A stretch of DNA of 6,927 nt, taken from an uncultured Oscillospiraceae bacterium (lineage in GTDB: Bacteria; Bacillota; Clostridia; Oscillospirales; Acutalibacteraceae). The notes beneath the pieces are model-generated. The model saw nothing but the letters and a program-made list of their open reading frames with translations. It had not been told where the DNA came from and did no database searches. The position numbers were made by a program, and so were the translations under genes. The stretch covers positions 1 through 6,927 of the forward strand of contig URYX01000094.1 in the NCBI GenBank assembly GCA_900552225.1, read 5' to 3'. Positions 1 through 5,853 of the stretch are shown here, piece by piece. Positions within the stretch are counted from its first letter, which is position 1. Each line of letters opens with the position of its first letter.

Positions 1-925
1 CGTTTTCCTCGTCGAGTCCCGTCAGCGCCACCAGCACGTCGGCCTCGGCCATGCCCTCCTCCCGCAGGGTTTCGCGGTCGCTGCCGTCTCCGAGAATCAC
101 GGTAGCACGCGGCAGCTTATCCGACAGCTCCTCGCAGCGCTGCCGGTTCTGCTCGATAATCTTGACATGGATGCCCGCCTCAATCAGCTGCTGCGCGAGG
201 TAAAAGCTCACCCGGCCGCCGCCGACAATCATCGCCGTGCGCGCCTTGGGGCCGATCAGCCCCAGCACACGGAAAAGCTGCGTAATTTCGTTCGGCGTGG
301 CGGTCAGGCTGATCAGATCGCCCTCCTGCAGCACAAAATCGCCGCGCGGAATCGTCACCTCTCCGTCGCGCTGCACGGCGCAGACCAGCACGCGGGTATG
401 GAATTTGCGGTACAGCTCTGCCAGCGGCTGCCCGATCAGCGGGCTGCCCGCCGCCACCTTGACCTCCACCATTTCCACGCGGCCCTTGGCAAAAAAATCC
501 ACCTTCATGGCCGAGGGGAAGCGGATGATCCGCGCGATCTCCGTCGCGGCCGCCTGCTCGGGATTGAGCGTCATGCTGAGTCCGAGCTCCTCCCGCATGG
601 AGAGAACGATTTTGGCGCATTCCGGATCGCGGACACGCGCAATGGTGTGCCGCGCCCCGAGACGGCGCGCCACCAGACAGCACAGAATGTTGATTTCATC
701 CGTGGAGGTCACGGCAATCAGCAGATCGGCCTCCGGTACTCCGGCCTCGGTCAGCACCTCCGCGTTGAGTCCGTTGCCGCACACGCAGCCGATATCCAGC
801 GCGTTGCCGGATGCACGCAGCAGGTCGGCGTTTTTATCGACCAATACAATATCGTAGCCTTCCTCCGCCAGGCGCCGCGCCAACGAATGCCCGAGCTTTC
901 CGTCTCCTACGATGACAATATGCAT
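1..925 (-). CDS. trkA: Trk potassium uptake regulator TrkA (C-terminal end outside window)
   Basis: Peripheral, NAD(H)-binding regulatory subunit of a Trk/Ktr-type K+ channel; it sits on the cytoplasmic face and gates the membrane subunit TrkH. The frame stays open from the ATG at 925 to the window edge (308 residues), so the last third of a roughly 450-residue two-unit TrkA is missing. The protein starts MHIVIVGDGKLG, a Rossmann GxGxxG motif (residues 7-12), with D30 ending the second strand (VLVD). The first RCK-N domain spans about 1-130. An RCK-C domain follows at about 150-220 (from MVEVKV to EGDLISLTATPNEI). A second Rossmann unit starts at about 230 (AMIVGGGRVSFYLA), with E258 in the equivalent acidic position. 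The third glycine of that second motif is Ser. An AAGAAGGG stretch (937-944) lies 11 bases before the start. The gene reads away from the AraC gene and has its own promoter. Family assignment is firm; a trkH partner would be expected outside the window. Confidence 0.93.
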   Translation of the reverse strand, partial: MHIVIVGDGKLGHSLARRLAEEGYDIVLVDKNADLLRASGNALDIGCVCGNGLNAEVLTEAGVPEADLLIAVTSTDEINILCCLVARRLGARHTIARVRDPECAKIVLSMREELGLSMTLNPEQAAATEIARIIRFPSAMKVDFFAKGRVEMVEVKVAAGSPLIGQPLAELYRKFHTRVLVCAVQRDGEVTIPRGDFVLQEGDLISLTATPNEITQLFRVLGLIGPKARTAMIVGGGRVSFYLAQQLIEAGIHVKIIEQNRQRCEELSDKLPRATVILGDGSDRETLREEGMAEADVLVALTGLDEEN

Positions 926-947
926 GATGTTTTATACCCTTCTTTCC

Positions 948-968
948 CTGTCCGTGCACAACGGACAG
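948..968 (-). other. Hairpin in the trkA leader
   Basis: A perfect 8-bp inverted repeat, CTGTCCGT (948-955) and ACGGACAG (961-968), with a 5-base loop. It lies 22 to 42 bases upstream of the trkA start and just upstream of its ribosome binding site. No T-run follows it, so it does not look like a terminator. It could stabilise the leader or affect translation; no riboswitch class is recognised. Confidence 0.5.
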
Positions 969-1000
969 ATCCGGTCGTTTCCCTAAAGGCCCTCTCTGCC

Positions 1001-1018
1001 GTTCCCGCTTAAGGGAAC
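1001..1018 (-). other. Short inverted repeat in the trkA leader / downstream of the AraC gene
   Basis: GTTCCC (1001-1006) and GGGAAC (1013-1018) form a 6-bp stem with a 6-base loop, just downstream of the predicted trkA transcription start. It is followed on the minus strand by GGCAGAG rather than a T-run, so it is a weak terminator candidate for the AraC gene at best. It would fold near the 5' end of the trkA leader. Confidence 0.35.
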
Positions 1019-1030
1019 AAAGCCAAGGGC

Positions 1031-1059
1031 ATTATACACCCTTTTCACCCGTTATGCAA
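1031..1059 (-). promoter_or_regulatory. Predicted sigma-A promoter for trkA
   Basis: On the minus strand, TTGCAT (1059-1054) is followed by a 17-base spacer and a perfect TATAAT (1036-1031). The -35 box lies inside the last codons of the AraC gene, whose stop is at 1047-1045. Transcription would start near 1024 and give a leader of about 100 bases before the trkA ATG. The -10 box is consensus and the -35 is poor (TTG only). A five-base inverted repeat, AAGGG (1025-1029) and CCCTT (1039-1043), flanks the -10 box. Inferred from sequence pattern only. Confidence 0.55.
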
Positions 1060-1893
1060 CCCCCGCCGCGAAAAAGAAGAAGGCGGTGTCTCTGCAGCTT
1101 TGCTCGGTGACCGATCCTGCTGCGGCGATACCCCGAAATGCCGTTTATAGGCGCGGAAGAAGGCGGTATATTCCCGGAAGCCGCAGGCCTCCGCCACACG
1201 CGTCGGGGCCTCGCCGGCCGCCAGCATTGCCTTCGCCGCAAACAGGCGCTTGACCGTCACATATTCCCACACGGAGGAACCGATCTGCCGGCGGAACACC
1301 CGGTTCAGCTGTGACCGGCTGAGATAAAAGTGTTCTCCGATCCGGGACAGCGACAGCTCCTCAAACAGATGGCGGTTGATATAGGCCGCAATCTCCGCCG
1401 CACCGCCCGCCGGAGGGGATGCGGACTGCCGTACCGTGCCGCTCGCCTCCGTCAGCTCATACAGCAGCGGCAGCAGGTAGTAACGGCGCTCCTCCGGTGT
1501 CCCGACCTCACAGATACGGCGGATATAATAGTCCCAGCGGCGATCCGGAAACAGCGCCGCCTCGTAGCGGTTGAATCTTCCGAGCGGACGCTCCTCAAAC
1601 AGCGGCTGCAGCAGCCGCTGCCGTTCCTCCGGCGTCAGAGCGGAGGCGGAAAAGCTGACCGTCATCCGCTCATAGGGAACCGCCGACCGCACCGCCAGGC
1701 GGTGCGTTTCCGAGCGGCACATCAGCATCAGGTCTCCACGCCGCAGCGGATACACGTGTCCCTCAACCACGTACTCCGCGTTGCCGGACAAAAAGCAGAG
1801 AATCTCATAGGTATCGTGGGTATGCAGCACAAAATCCTCCGGCTGGGGTGAAGCACTGTAGCGGTGCTCCCCGATGATGACCGGCTCCGTCAT
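1045..1893 (-). CDS. AraC-family transcriptional regulator
   Basis: One-component sugar-responsive regulator of 282 residues, a normal length for the family. The N-terminal half is an AraC-type cupin sensor: HTHDTYE at residues 24-30 carries the H-x-H-x3-E pattern, followed by EGHVYPLRRGDLMLM (44-58) and SETH (61-64). The C-terminal domain has two helix-turn-helices. HTH1 is about 178-202 (LSLSRIGEHFYLSRSQLNRVF). HTH2 is about 229-254, with the family signature VAEACGFREYTAFFRAYKRHFG and SPQQ after it. The start at 1893 is chosen because AGGAG lies 6 bases upstream (1904-1900); the frame stays open upstream to 2010, but that extension covers the promoter and is not protein-like. Its divergent position facing the uxuA operon makes it the probable local activator or repressor of that operon. 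The effector is unknown; a uronate intermediate or an amino sugar is possible. Residues after about 260 are a polar, Ser/Pro-rich tail. Confidence 0.9.
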   Translation of the reverse strand: MTEPVIIGEHRYSASPQPEDFVLHTHDTYEILCFLSGNAEYVVEGHVYPLRRGDLMLMCRSETHRLAVRSAVPYERMTVSFSASALTPEERQRLLQPLFEERPLGRFNRYEAALFPDRRWDYYIRRICEVGTPEERRYYLLPLLYELTEASGTVRQSASPPAGGAAEIAAYINRHLFEELSLSRIGEHFYLSRSQLNRVFRRQIGSSVWEYVTVKRLFAAKAMLAAGEAPTRVAEACGFREYTAFFRAYKRHFGVSPQQDRSPSKAAETPPSSFSRRGLHNG

Positions 1894-1939
1894 GGATATC
1901 TCCTCCCCTCCGCGGCCAGCGGTTCCGTTTTCTCCCTTT

Positions 1940-1968
1940 AGCATAGCACGGTATGCGCCGATTTGCAA
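1940..1968 (-). promoter_or_regulatory. Predicted promoter of the AraC-family gene
   Basis: On the minus strand, TTGCAA (1968-1963), a 17-base spacer and TATGCT (1945-1940) make a good sigma-A promoter, about 47 bases upstream of the AraC-family start codon. The -35 box overlaps the left arm of the inverted repeat at 1966-1983, so a protein bound there would be placed to repress this promoter (autoregulation). Pattern-based inference. Confidence 0.6.
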
Positions 1969-1983
1969 TGCTATTTTGCATTG
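1966..1983. promoter_or_regulatory. Candidate operator (inverted repeat) between the divergent promoters
   Basis: CAATGC (1966-1971) and GCATTG (1978-1983) are perfect inverted arms around a 6-base TATTTT spacer. The left arm covers the -35 box of the regulator gene, and the right arm ends 8 bases before the presumed -35 region of uxuA. This is a plausible site for a dimeric regulator. AraC proteins more often use direct repeats, so the true site may instead be the GATTTTC repeats alongside. Confidence 0.45.
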
Positions 1984-2000
1984 ATTTTCTATAGATTTTC
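1983..2000 (+). repeat. GATTTTC direct repeats 11 bp apart upstream of uxuA
   Basis: GATTTTC occurs at 1983-1989 and again at 1994-2000, one helical turn apart. A related ATTTT at 1973-1977 extends the 11-bp phase to three tracts. The second copy overlaps the weak -35 region (TAGATT, 1992-1997) of the uxuA promoter, the usual place for a class II activator half-site. The role is inferred. Confidence 0.45.
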
Positions 2001-2020
2001 CGCCGGGCATCCGCTATACT
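1992..2020 (+). promoter_or_regulatory. Predicted promoter of the uxuA-uxuB-nagB-nagA operon
   Basis: TATACT (2015-2020) matches five of six -10 positions. With a 17-base spacer, the -35 would be TAGATT (1992-1997), a poor match to TTGACA. A good -10 with a weak -35 is typical of promoters that need an activator, which fits the divergent AraC-family gene. Transcription would start near 2027, leaving a leader of roughly 20 bases that contains little beyond the ribosome binding site. Confidence 0.55.
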
Positions 2021-2045
2021 GAGAGACAGAATAAGGAGGGATGGT

Positions 2046-3089
2046 ATGAAGCTGACATTTCGCTGGTACGGGCCCGGAGATCCGGTGACCCTGGAACAGA
2101 TCCGACAGATTCCGACCGTCAGCGGCATTGTCTCGGCGGTCTATGACGTCCGCCCGGGCGAGCCCTGGAGCCGGAAGAGCATTGCGGCGCTGAAGCGGGA
2201 GGCCGCGGACTGCGGCCTGGCCTTCGAGGTGGTGGAAAGCGTTCCCGTGCCGGAGGACATCAAGCTCGGCACCGAGCGGGCCCCTGTCCTGACAGAGCAC
2301 TACTGCGAAACCGTCCGCCGGCTGGGCGAGGCGGGAATCCGCTGCATCTGCTACAATTTCATGCCGGTGTTCGACTGGATGCGCAGCGATCTGAACCGCG
2401 CGCAGCCGGACGGAGCTCACGCGCTGGCCTACGACGAGGAGACCGTGCGGCAGATGGATCCGCTGACGGGAGAGCTTGCGCTGCCCGGCTGGGACACCAG
2501 CTACCGCAAAGAGGAGCTGCAGTCCCTGCTGCGTGCCTATCAGGCGCTCGGTGAGGAGGGCCTGTGGCGCAATCTGCAGACCTTCTTAGAGGCGGTCATT
2601 CCCGTGGCGGCCGCGGCCGGTGTCTGCATGGCCGTCCATCCGGACGATCCGCCCTGGAGCATTTTCGGCCTGCCGCGCATTCTCACCAACCGCACCAACC
2701 TGCGGCGATTCCTCGACCTGGTGCCGGATGTGCACAACGGACTCACCTTCTGCACCGGGTCGCTCGGTGCCGATCCGGGCAACGATCTCCCCGCCATGGC
2801 CGCTGAATTTGCTGACCGCATTCACTTTGCGCATCTGCGCAATATCCGTATCACCGGATACCGACAGTTCGAGGAGGTGGCACACCCGAGCGCCTGCGGC
2901 TCGCTCGACCTGTACGCCATCGTCAAAGCCCTGCACAGTCACGGCTTCGACGGCTATGTCCGCCCCGACCACGGGCGGATGATCTGGGGTGAGAGCGGCT
3001 GCGGCGGCTACGGCCTGTACGACAGAGCTCTCGGAGCAGCTTATCTGACCGGATTATGGGAAGCAGTGGAAAGGAGCGATCGGTCATGA
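2046..3089 (+). CDS. uxuA: D-mannonate dehydratase UxuA
   Basis: Cytosolic enzyme (EC 4.2.1.8) that converts D-mannonate to 2-keto-3-deoxy-D-gluconate in glucuronate catabolism. The 347-residue protein starts MKLTFRWYGPGDPV, the family N-terminus. Other conserved stretches are VESVP (63-67), EDIKLG (70-75), CYNFMPVFDW (102-111), MAVHPDDPPW (195-204), FCTGSLG (235-241), FAHLRN (261-266) and RPDHGR (306-311), followed by a GYGLYDRALGAAYLTGLWEA end. Putative metal ligands are H198, C236, H263 and D308. It is a TIM-barrel enzyme of the short type, about 45 residues shorter than the E. coli protein. The usual His in VESVPxHED is Pro here (residue 69). AGGAGGG ends 5 bases before the ATG. The stop overlaps the next start (ATGA at 3086-3089). 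It is the first gene of the operon. Confidence 0.95.
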   Translation: MKLTFRWYGPGDPVTLEQIRQIPTVSGIVSAVYDVRPGEPWSRKSIAALKREAADCGLAFEVVESVPVPEDIKLGTERAPVLTEHYCETVRRLGEAGIRCICYNFMPVFDWMRSDLNRAQPDGAHALAYDEETVRQMDPLTGELALPGWDTSYRKEELQSLLRAYQALGEEGLWRNLQTFLEAVIPVAAAAGVCMAVHPDDPPWSIFGLPRILTNRTNLRRFLDLVPDVHNGLTFCTGSLGADPGNDLPAMAAEFADRIHFAHLRNIRITGYRQFEEVAHPSACGSLDLYAIVKALHSHGFDGYVRPDHGRMIWGESGCGGYGLYDRALGAAYLTGLWEAVERSDRS

Positions 3090-3910
3090 ATGCAACCGTT
3101 GTCATCACCGGGGCGGGAGGGGTCCTCTGCTCCGGCTTTGCGGAGCATCTGGCCGAGCAGGGATACCGTGTGGCCCTGCTCGACCTGAACGGCGAAGCGG
3201 CCGAGGCCGCGGCACAGCGCATCACCGCCTCCGGCGGTACCGCGCGGGCCTACGCCTGCAACGTTCTGAAGCGGGAGGAGCTGCGCGCCGTGCATGCCCG
3301 CATACGGGAGGAGCTCGGAGCCTGCGATATTCTGATTAACGGAGCCGGCGGCAACTCGCCGCGCTGCACCACGGTACACGAGGAATACGTCCCGGGCGAC
3401 GAAACCTCTCAGGAGCTGCTGACCTTCTTCAACATGGAGGAGGCCGGATTTGACTTTGTCTTTGACCTCAACCTGAAGGGCGTCCTGCTGCCGACCCAGG
3501 AATTTCTCCCGGACATGCTCGGGCGGGAGGGCTGCTCCGTGCTGAACATCTCCTCCATGAATGCCTACCGTCCGCTGACCAAGATTCCCGCCTATTCCGC
3601 CGCCAAGGCCGCTGTCTCCAATCTGACGGCTTGGCTGGCCGTTCATTTTGCCAAAACGGGAATCCGTGTCAACGCACTGGCCCCCGGCTTTTTCGTCACC
3701 CGTCAAAACCGTGACCTGCTGTTTGCCGCGGACGGCACCCCCACTCCGCGCACCGACAAAATCCTGCGCGCAACCCCCATGGGACGCTTCGGCAGACCGG
3801 AGGAGCTGTACGGTACGGTGGACTGGCTGCTCAACGCCGCCTGTTCGGGGTTCGTCACCGGCATTACCGTTCCCGTGGACGGCGGCTTCTCCGCCTACGC
3901 GGGGGTCTGA
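3086..3910 (+). CDS. uxuB: SDR-family D-mannonate oxidoreductase (fructuronate reductase)
   Basis: Short-chain dehydrogenase/reductase of 274 residues, predicted to interconvert D-fructuronate and D-mannonate with NAD(P)H and so feed UxuA. The cofactor loop is TGAGGVLCSG (8-17), a variant of TGxxxGxG with the third glycine shifted. D33 in the LLDLNG stretch suggests a preference for NAD(H). NGAGG is at 85-89 and the structural Asn at N129 (FDLNLKG). The catalytic triad is S157-Y170-K174 (NISSMN, YSAAK), and VPVDGGFSAY is the C-terminal signature. A long segment between NGAGG and the central Asn (90-125) is typical of the SDR-type UxuB; this is unrelated to the E. coli long-chain UxuB. The start at 3086 is preferred over the in-frame ATG at 3056 because AAGGAG (3071-3076) lies 9 bases upstream and the ATGA overlap couples it to uxuA. 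Substrate assignment rests on subfamily and context. Confidence 0.87.
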   Translation: MNATVVITGAGGVLCSGFAEHLAEQGYRVALLDLNGEAAEAAAQRITASGGTARAYACNVLKREELRAVHARIREELGACDILINGAGGNSPRCTTVHEEYVPGDETSQELLTFFNMEEAGFDFVFDLNLKGVLLPTQEFLPDMLGREGCSVLNISSMNAYRPLTKIPAYSAAKAAVSNLTAWLAVHFAKTGIRVNALAPGFFVTRQNRDLLFAADGTPTPRTDKILRATPMGRFGRPEELYGTVDWLLNAACSGFVTGITVPVDGGFSAYAGV

Positions 3911-3922
3911 CAGGAGGACGCC

Positions 3923-4690
3923 ATGCGTGAATTTTACAAGGATCGGCTTGCGGTAGTCCTGGAGGACAGCCGCGAAAAAATGGGACAGCGGGCCGCGCGG
4001 GACATTGCCGCGGCCATGCGCGCCCTCCTGCGCGAGCAGGAGGAGATTGCCATGGTGTTTGCGGCGGCTCCCTCTCAAAACGAGACCCTGCATTTTCTGA
4101 TACGGGAGCCGGAGCTTGACTGGACGCGCGTCCGCGCCTTCCATATGGACGAATACATCGGCCTGCCCGAGGGGGCCCCGCAGAGCTTCGGGCGGTATCT
4201 GGCCGGACACCTGTTCGAGCGGGTGCCGTTTCGCAGCGTGGAATACATCTGTACCGCAGCCGCCGACCCTGCCGGGGAGTGTGCACGGTATACGCAGCTG
4301 CTGACGCAATACCCCACCGACATCGTCTGCCTCGGCATCGGTGAAAACGGGCATATTGCCTTCAACGACCCGGGCGTTGCCGATTTTCACGACCCGGCGC
4401 TGGTCAAGCCCGTCCGTCTGGACGAGGCCTGCCGCCGGCAGCAGGTACACGACGGCTGTTTTGCCGCTTTGGAGGACGTGCCCCGGTATGCGCTGACCCT
4501 GACGGTTCCGGCGCTCTGCCGTGCCCGGTATCTGTTCTGCTCCGTGCCGGCCGCCACCAAGGCGGCTGCCGTGCGGGAAATGCTGACCACCGACCGCATT
4601 GACGAGCACTGCCCCTGCAGCATTCTGCGCACACATGAAGGAGCACACCTGTACTGCGACCCGGACAGCGCCGCGGAGGTAGCTCTATGA
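3923..4690 (+). CDS. nagB: NagB-like glucosamine-6-phosphate deaminase, divergent subfamily
   Basis: Predicted cytosolic aminosugar-phosphate isomerase/deaminase converting GlcN-6-P to fructose-6-phosphate and ammonia (EC 3.5.99.6). It has 255 residues, near the usual length. Family landmarks are FHMDEYIGL (73-81) with D76 matching the general-base Asp of E. coli NagB (D72), and GENGHIAFNDP (140-150) with H144 matching H143. Differences are clear. The position of E. coli D141 is N142, that of E148 is D149, and the usual phosphate-loop GxxTGxTP is replaced by FAAAPSQNE (46-54). These mark a branch often annotated as NagB without biochemical proof; galactosamine-6-phosphate or another aminosugar phosphate is possible. 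AGGAGG (3912-3917) lies 5 bases upstream of the ATG. The gene starts 12 bases after the SDR stop and overlaps nagA by four bases. Its pairing with nagA supports an aminosugar-phosphate role. Confidence 0.82.
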   Translation: MREFYKDRLAVVLEDSREKMGQRAARDIAAAMRALLREQEEIAMVFAAAPSQNETLHFLIREPELDWTRVRAFHMDEYIGLPEGAPQSFGRYLAGHLFERVPFRSVEYICTAAADPAGECARYTQLLTQYPTDIVCLGIGENGHIAFNDPGVADFHDPALVKPVRLDEACRRQQVHDGCFAALEDVPRYALTLTVPALCRARYLFCSVPAATKAAAVREMLTTDRIDEHCPCSILRTHEGAHLYCDPDSAAEVAL

Positions 4691-5835
4691 TCCGGCGGCT
4701 GCACAGCCGACGGATTGTCTGTCCGGACGGCATACGGGACGGATTTGTCTATACGGACGGCGGGCGGATTGCCGCCGTCACCGGGGATATGCTGCCCTGC
4801 GACGAGGAGCGGGAGCTCGGAGAGCAGCTGCTCTGCCCCGGTCTGATTGATCTGCACGTGCACGGGGCCGCCGGCTTTGATTTCGGCAGCAGTGACGCCC
4901 GGGGCATCGCTGCGGCGGCCGAGTACCACCTGCACCACGGCACCACCGCCCTGCTGCCGACGCTGACCAGCAGCACACCCGAGGCCCTGTGCCGGGCTCT
5001 GGAGGCGCTGCGGGAATGCCGAGAGTCCTGTCTCACCCGTGCGCAGCTTCTCGGCGCGCATCTGGAGGGGCCCTATTTTTCTCCGACCCAGTGCGGCGCT
5101 CAGGATCCCGCGCTCATCACCGCCCCCATACCCGCTGATTACGAAAGGATTCTGCAGCACTACGGAGATGAAATTGCCCGGTGGAGCTATGCTCCCGAGC
5201 GCGACGCGGGAGAGGTTTTTTGCCGGGCACTGGTCCGCCGCGGCGTTCTTCCCTCCGCAGGGCACACCGATGCCACGGGGGACGACATGGCGCGGGCCTT
5301 TGCCGCCGGCTGCCGCCTGGTAACGCATCTGTATTCCTGCACCTCCACCGTCACCCGTGACCACGGCTTCCGCCGACTCGGCGTCATCGAATACGCCTTT
5401 CTCAACCGGGAGATGGATGTGGAGATCATTGCCGACGGCGCACATCTTCCGCCGGAGCTCATCCGCATGATTGTCGGCATCAAGGGAGCGGAGCATACCG
5501 CGCTGGTCACCGACGCGCTCTCGCTCACCGGTACCGACCGGACCGAGGCCTCGGTCGGCAGCGTTCCCTGTCTCTTGGAGGACGGTGTCTGCAAGCTGCG
5601 GGACCGCAGCGCCTTCGCCGGCAGCATCGCCACCGCCGACCGTCTGGTGCGCGTCTGTGTACAGCAGGCGGGCCTGCCGCTGACGCAGGCCGTTGCCATG
5701 GCCTCCGCCACTCCGGCCCGCATCCTCGGTCTGCCCCGCAAGGGACGCATAGAGCCCGGCTGCGATGCCGATTTTGCGGTCATGAACGACCGGCTCGAGG
5801 TCACCGGGGGATGGGTCGGCGGCGAGCCGGTATAA
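4687..5835 (+). CDS. nagA: N-acetylglucosamine-6-phosphate deacetylase NagA
   Basis: Amidohydrolase-superfamily enzyme (EC 3.5.1.25) that removes acetate from GlcNAc-6-P and supplies GlcN-6-P to the preceding deaminase. The 382-residue length is normal. Metal-site residues are all visible: HVH at 57-59 (LIDLHVHGAAGFDF), E127 (HLEGPY), H193 (SAGHTDA), H214 (VTHLYSC) and the catalytic D276 (VTDAL). DGAHLPP (250-256) is the substrate-binding His loop, and AGS (311-313) is conserved. Keeping both His of HxH suggests a two-metal site as in Bacillus NagA, whereas E. coli has Gln and Asn there. After H214 it reads LYSCTST instead of the common LFNAM/LYNAM, a branch difference near the substrate pocket. 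GGAGG (4675-4679) is 7 bases upstream, inside nagB, and the ATGA overlap (4687-4690) couples the two. It is the last gene of the operon, and the stop lies inside a terminator stem. Confidence 0.92.
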   Translation: MIRRLHSRRIVCPDGIRDGFVYTDGGRIAAVTGDMLPCDEERELGEQLLCPGLIDLHVHGAAGFDFGSSDARGIAAAAEYHLHHGTTALLPTLTSSTPEALCRALEALRECRESCLTRAQLLGAHLEGPYFSPTQCGAQDPALITAPIPADYERILQHYGDEIARWSYAPERDAGEVFCRALVRRGVLPSAGHTDATGDDMARAFAAGCRLVTHLYSCTSTVTRDHGFRRLGVIEYAFLNREMDVEIIADGAHLPPELIRMIVGIKGAEHTALVTDALSLTGTDRTEASVGSVPCLLEDGVCKLRDRSAFAGSIATADRLVRVCVQQAGLPLTQAVAMASATPARILGLPRKGRIEPGCDADFAVMNDRLEVTGGWVGGEPV

Positions 5836-5853
5836 CCGATATAACCGGTTTTT
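5827..5853 (+). terminator. Intrinsic terminator overlapping the nagA stop codon
   Basis: CCGGTATA (5827-5834) pairs with TATAACCGG (5840-5848), with A5843 bulged and a short ACCGA loop, and is followed by TTTTT (5849-5853). The nagA TAA (5833-5835) is inside the left arm and loop, so the terminating ribosome could influence folding. The stem is short but has a proper T-run on the plus strand. Confidence 0.5.

Noticed and set aside
167..1012. A 281-codon open frame on the plus strand opposite trkA
   Set aside because: The minus strand encodes TrkA with Rossmann motifs through this region. The antisense translation is rich in His/Arg/Gln and resembles no protein family.
1025..1043. AAGGG/CCCTT inverted repeat as a terminator for the AraC gene
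   Set aside because: The stem is only 5 bp with a 9-base loop and no clear T-run follows on the minus strand; it may be incidental to the trkA promoter.
1894..2010. N-terminal extension of the AraC-family protein up to an ATG at 2010
   Set aside because: The extension would cover the regulator's own predicted promoter and the operator region, and there is a much better start at 1893 with AGGAG 6 bases upstream.
2041..2049. A two-codon upstream frame (ATG GTA TGA) whose stop overlaps the uxuA start
   Set aside because: Its ATG directly abuts the ribosome binding site with no spacing, so initiation there is unlikely; it is probably a chance arrangement.
3056..3085. Earlier in-frame ATG for the SDR gene at 3056
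   Set aside because: It lacks a good ribosome binding site and would add ten polar residues before the beta strand of the Rossmann fold; the 3086 start has AAGGAG and the ATGA overlap.
3041..4648. A 535-codon open frame on the minus strand antisense to the SDR and nagB-like genes
   Set aside because: It is an artefact of high GC. The opposite strand encodes clear enzymes with intact motifs and ribosome binding sites, while the antisense translation shows no family motif, is rich in Gly/Arg/Gln/His/Val and has no plausible start site.
4387..5496. A 369-codon open frame on the minus strand antisense to nagA and the end of nagB
   Set aside because: It is a shadow of nagA with no recognisable domain; the plus-strand frame has all amidohydrolase metal ligands.
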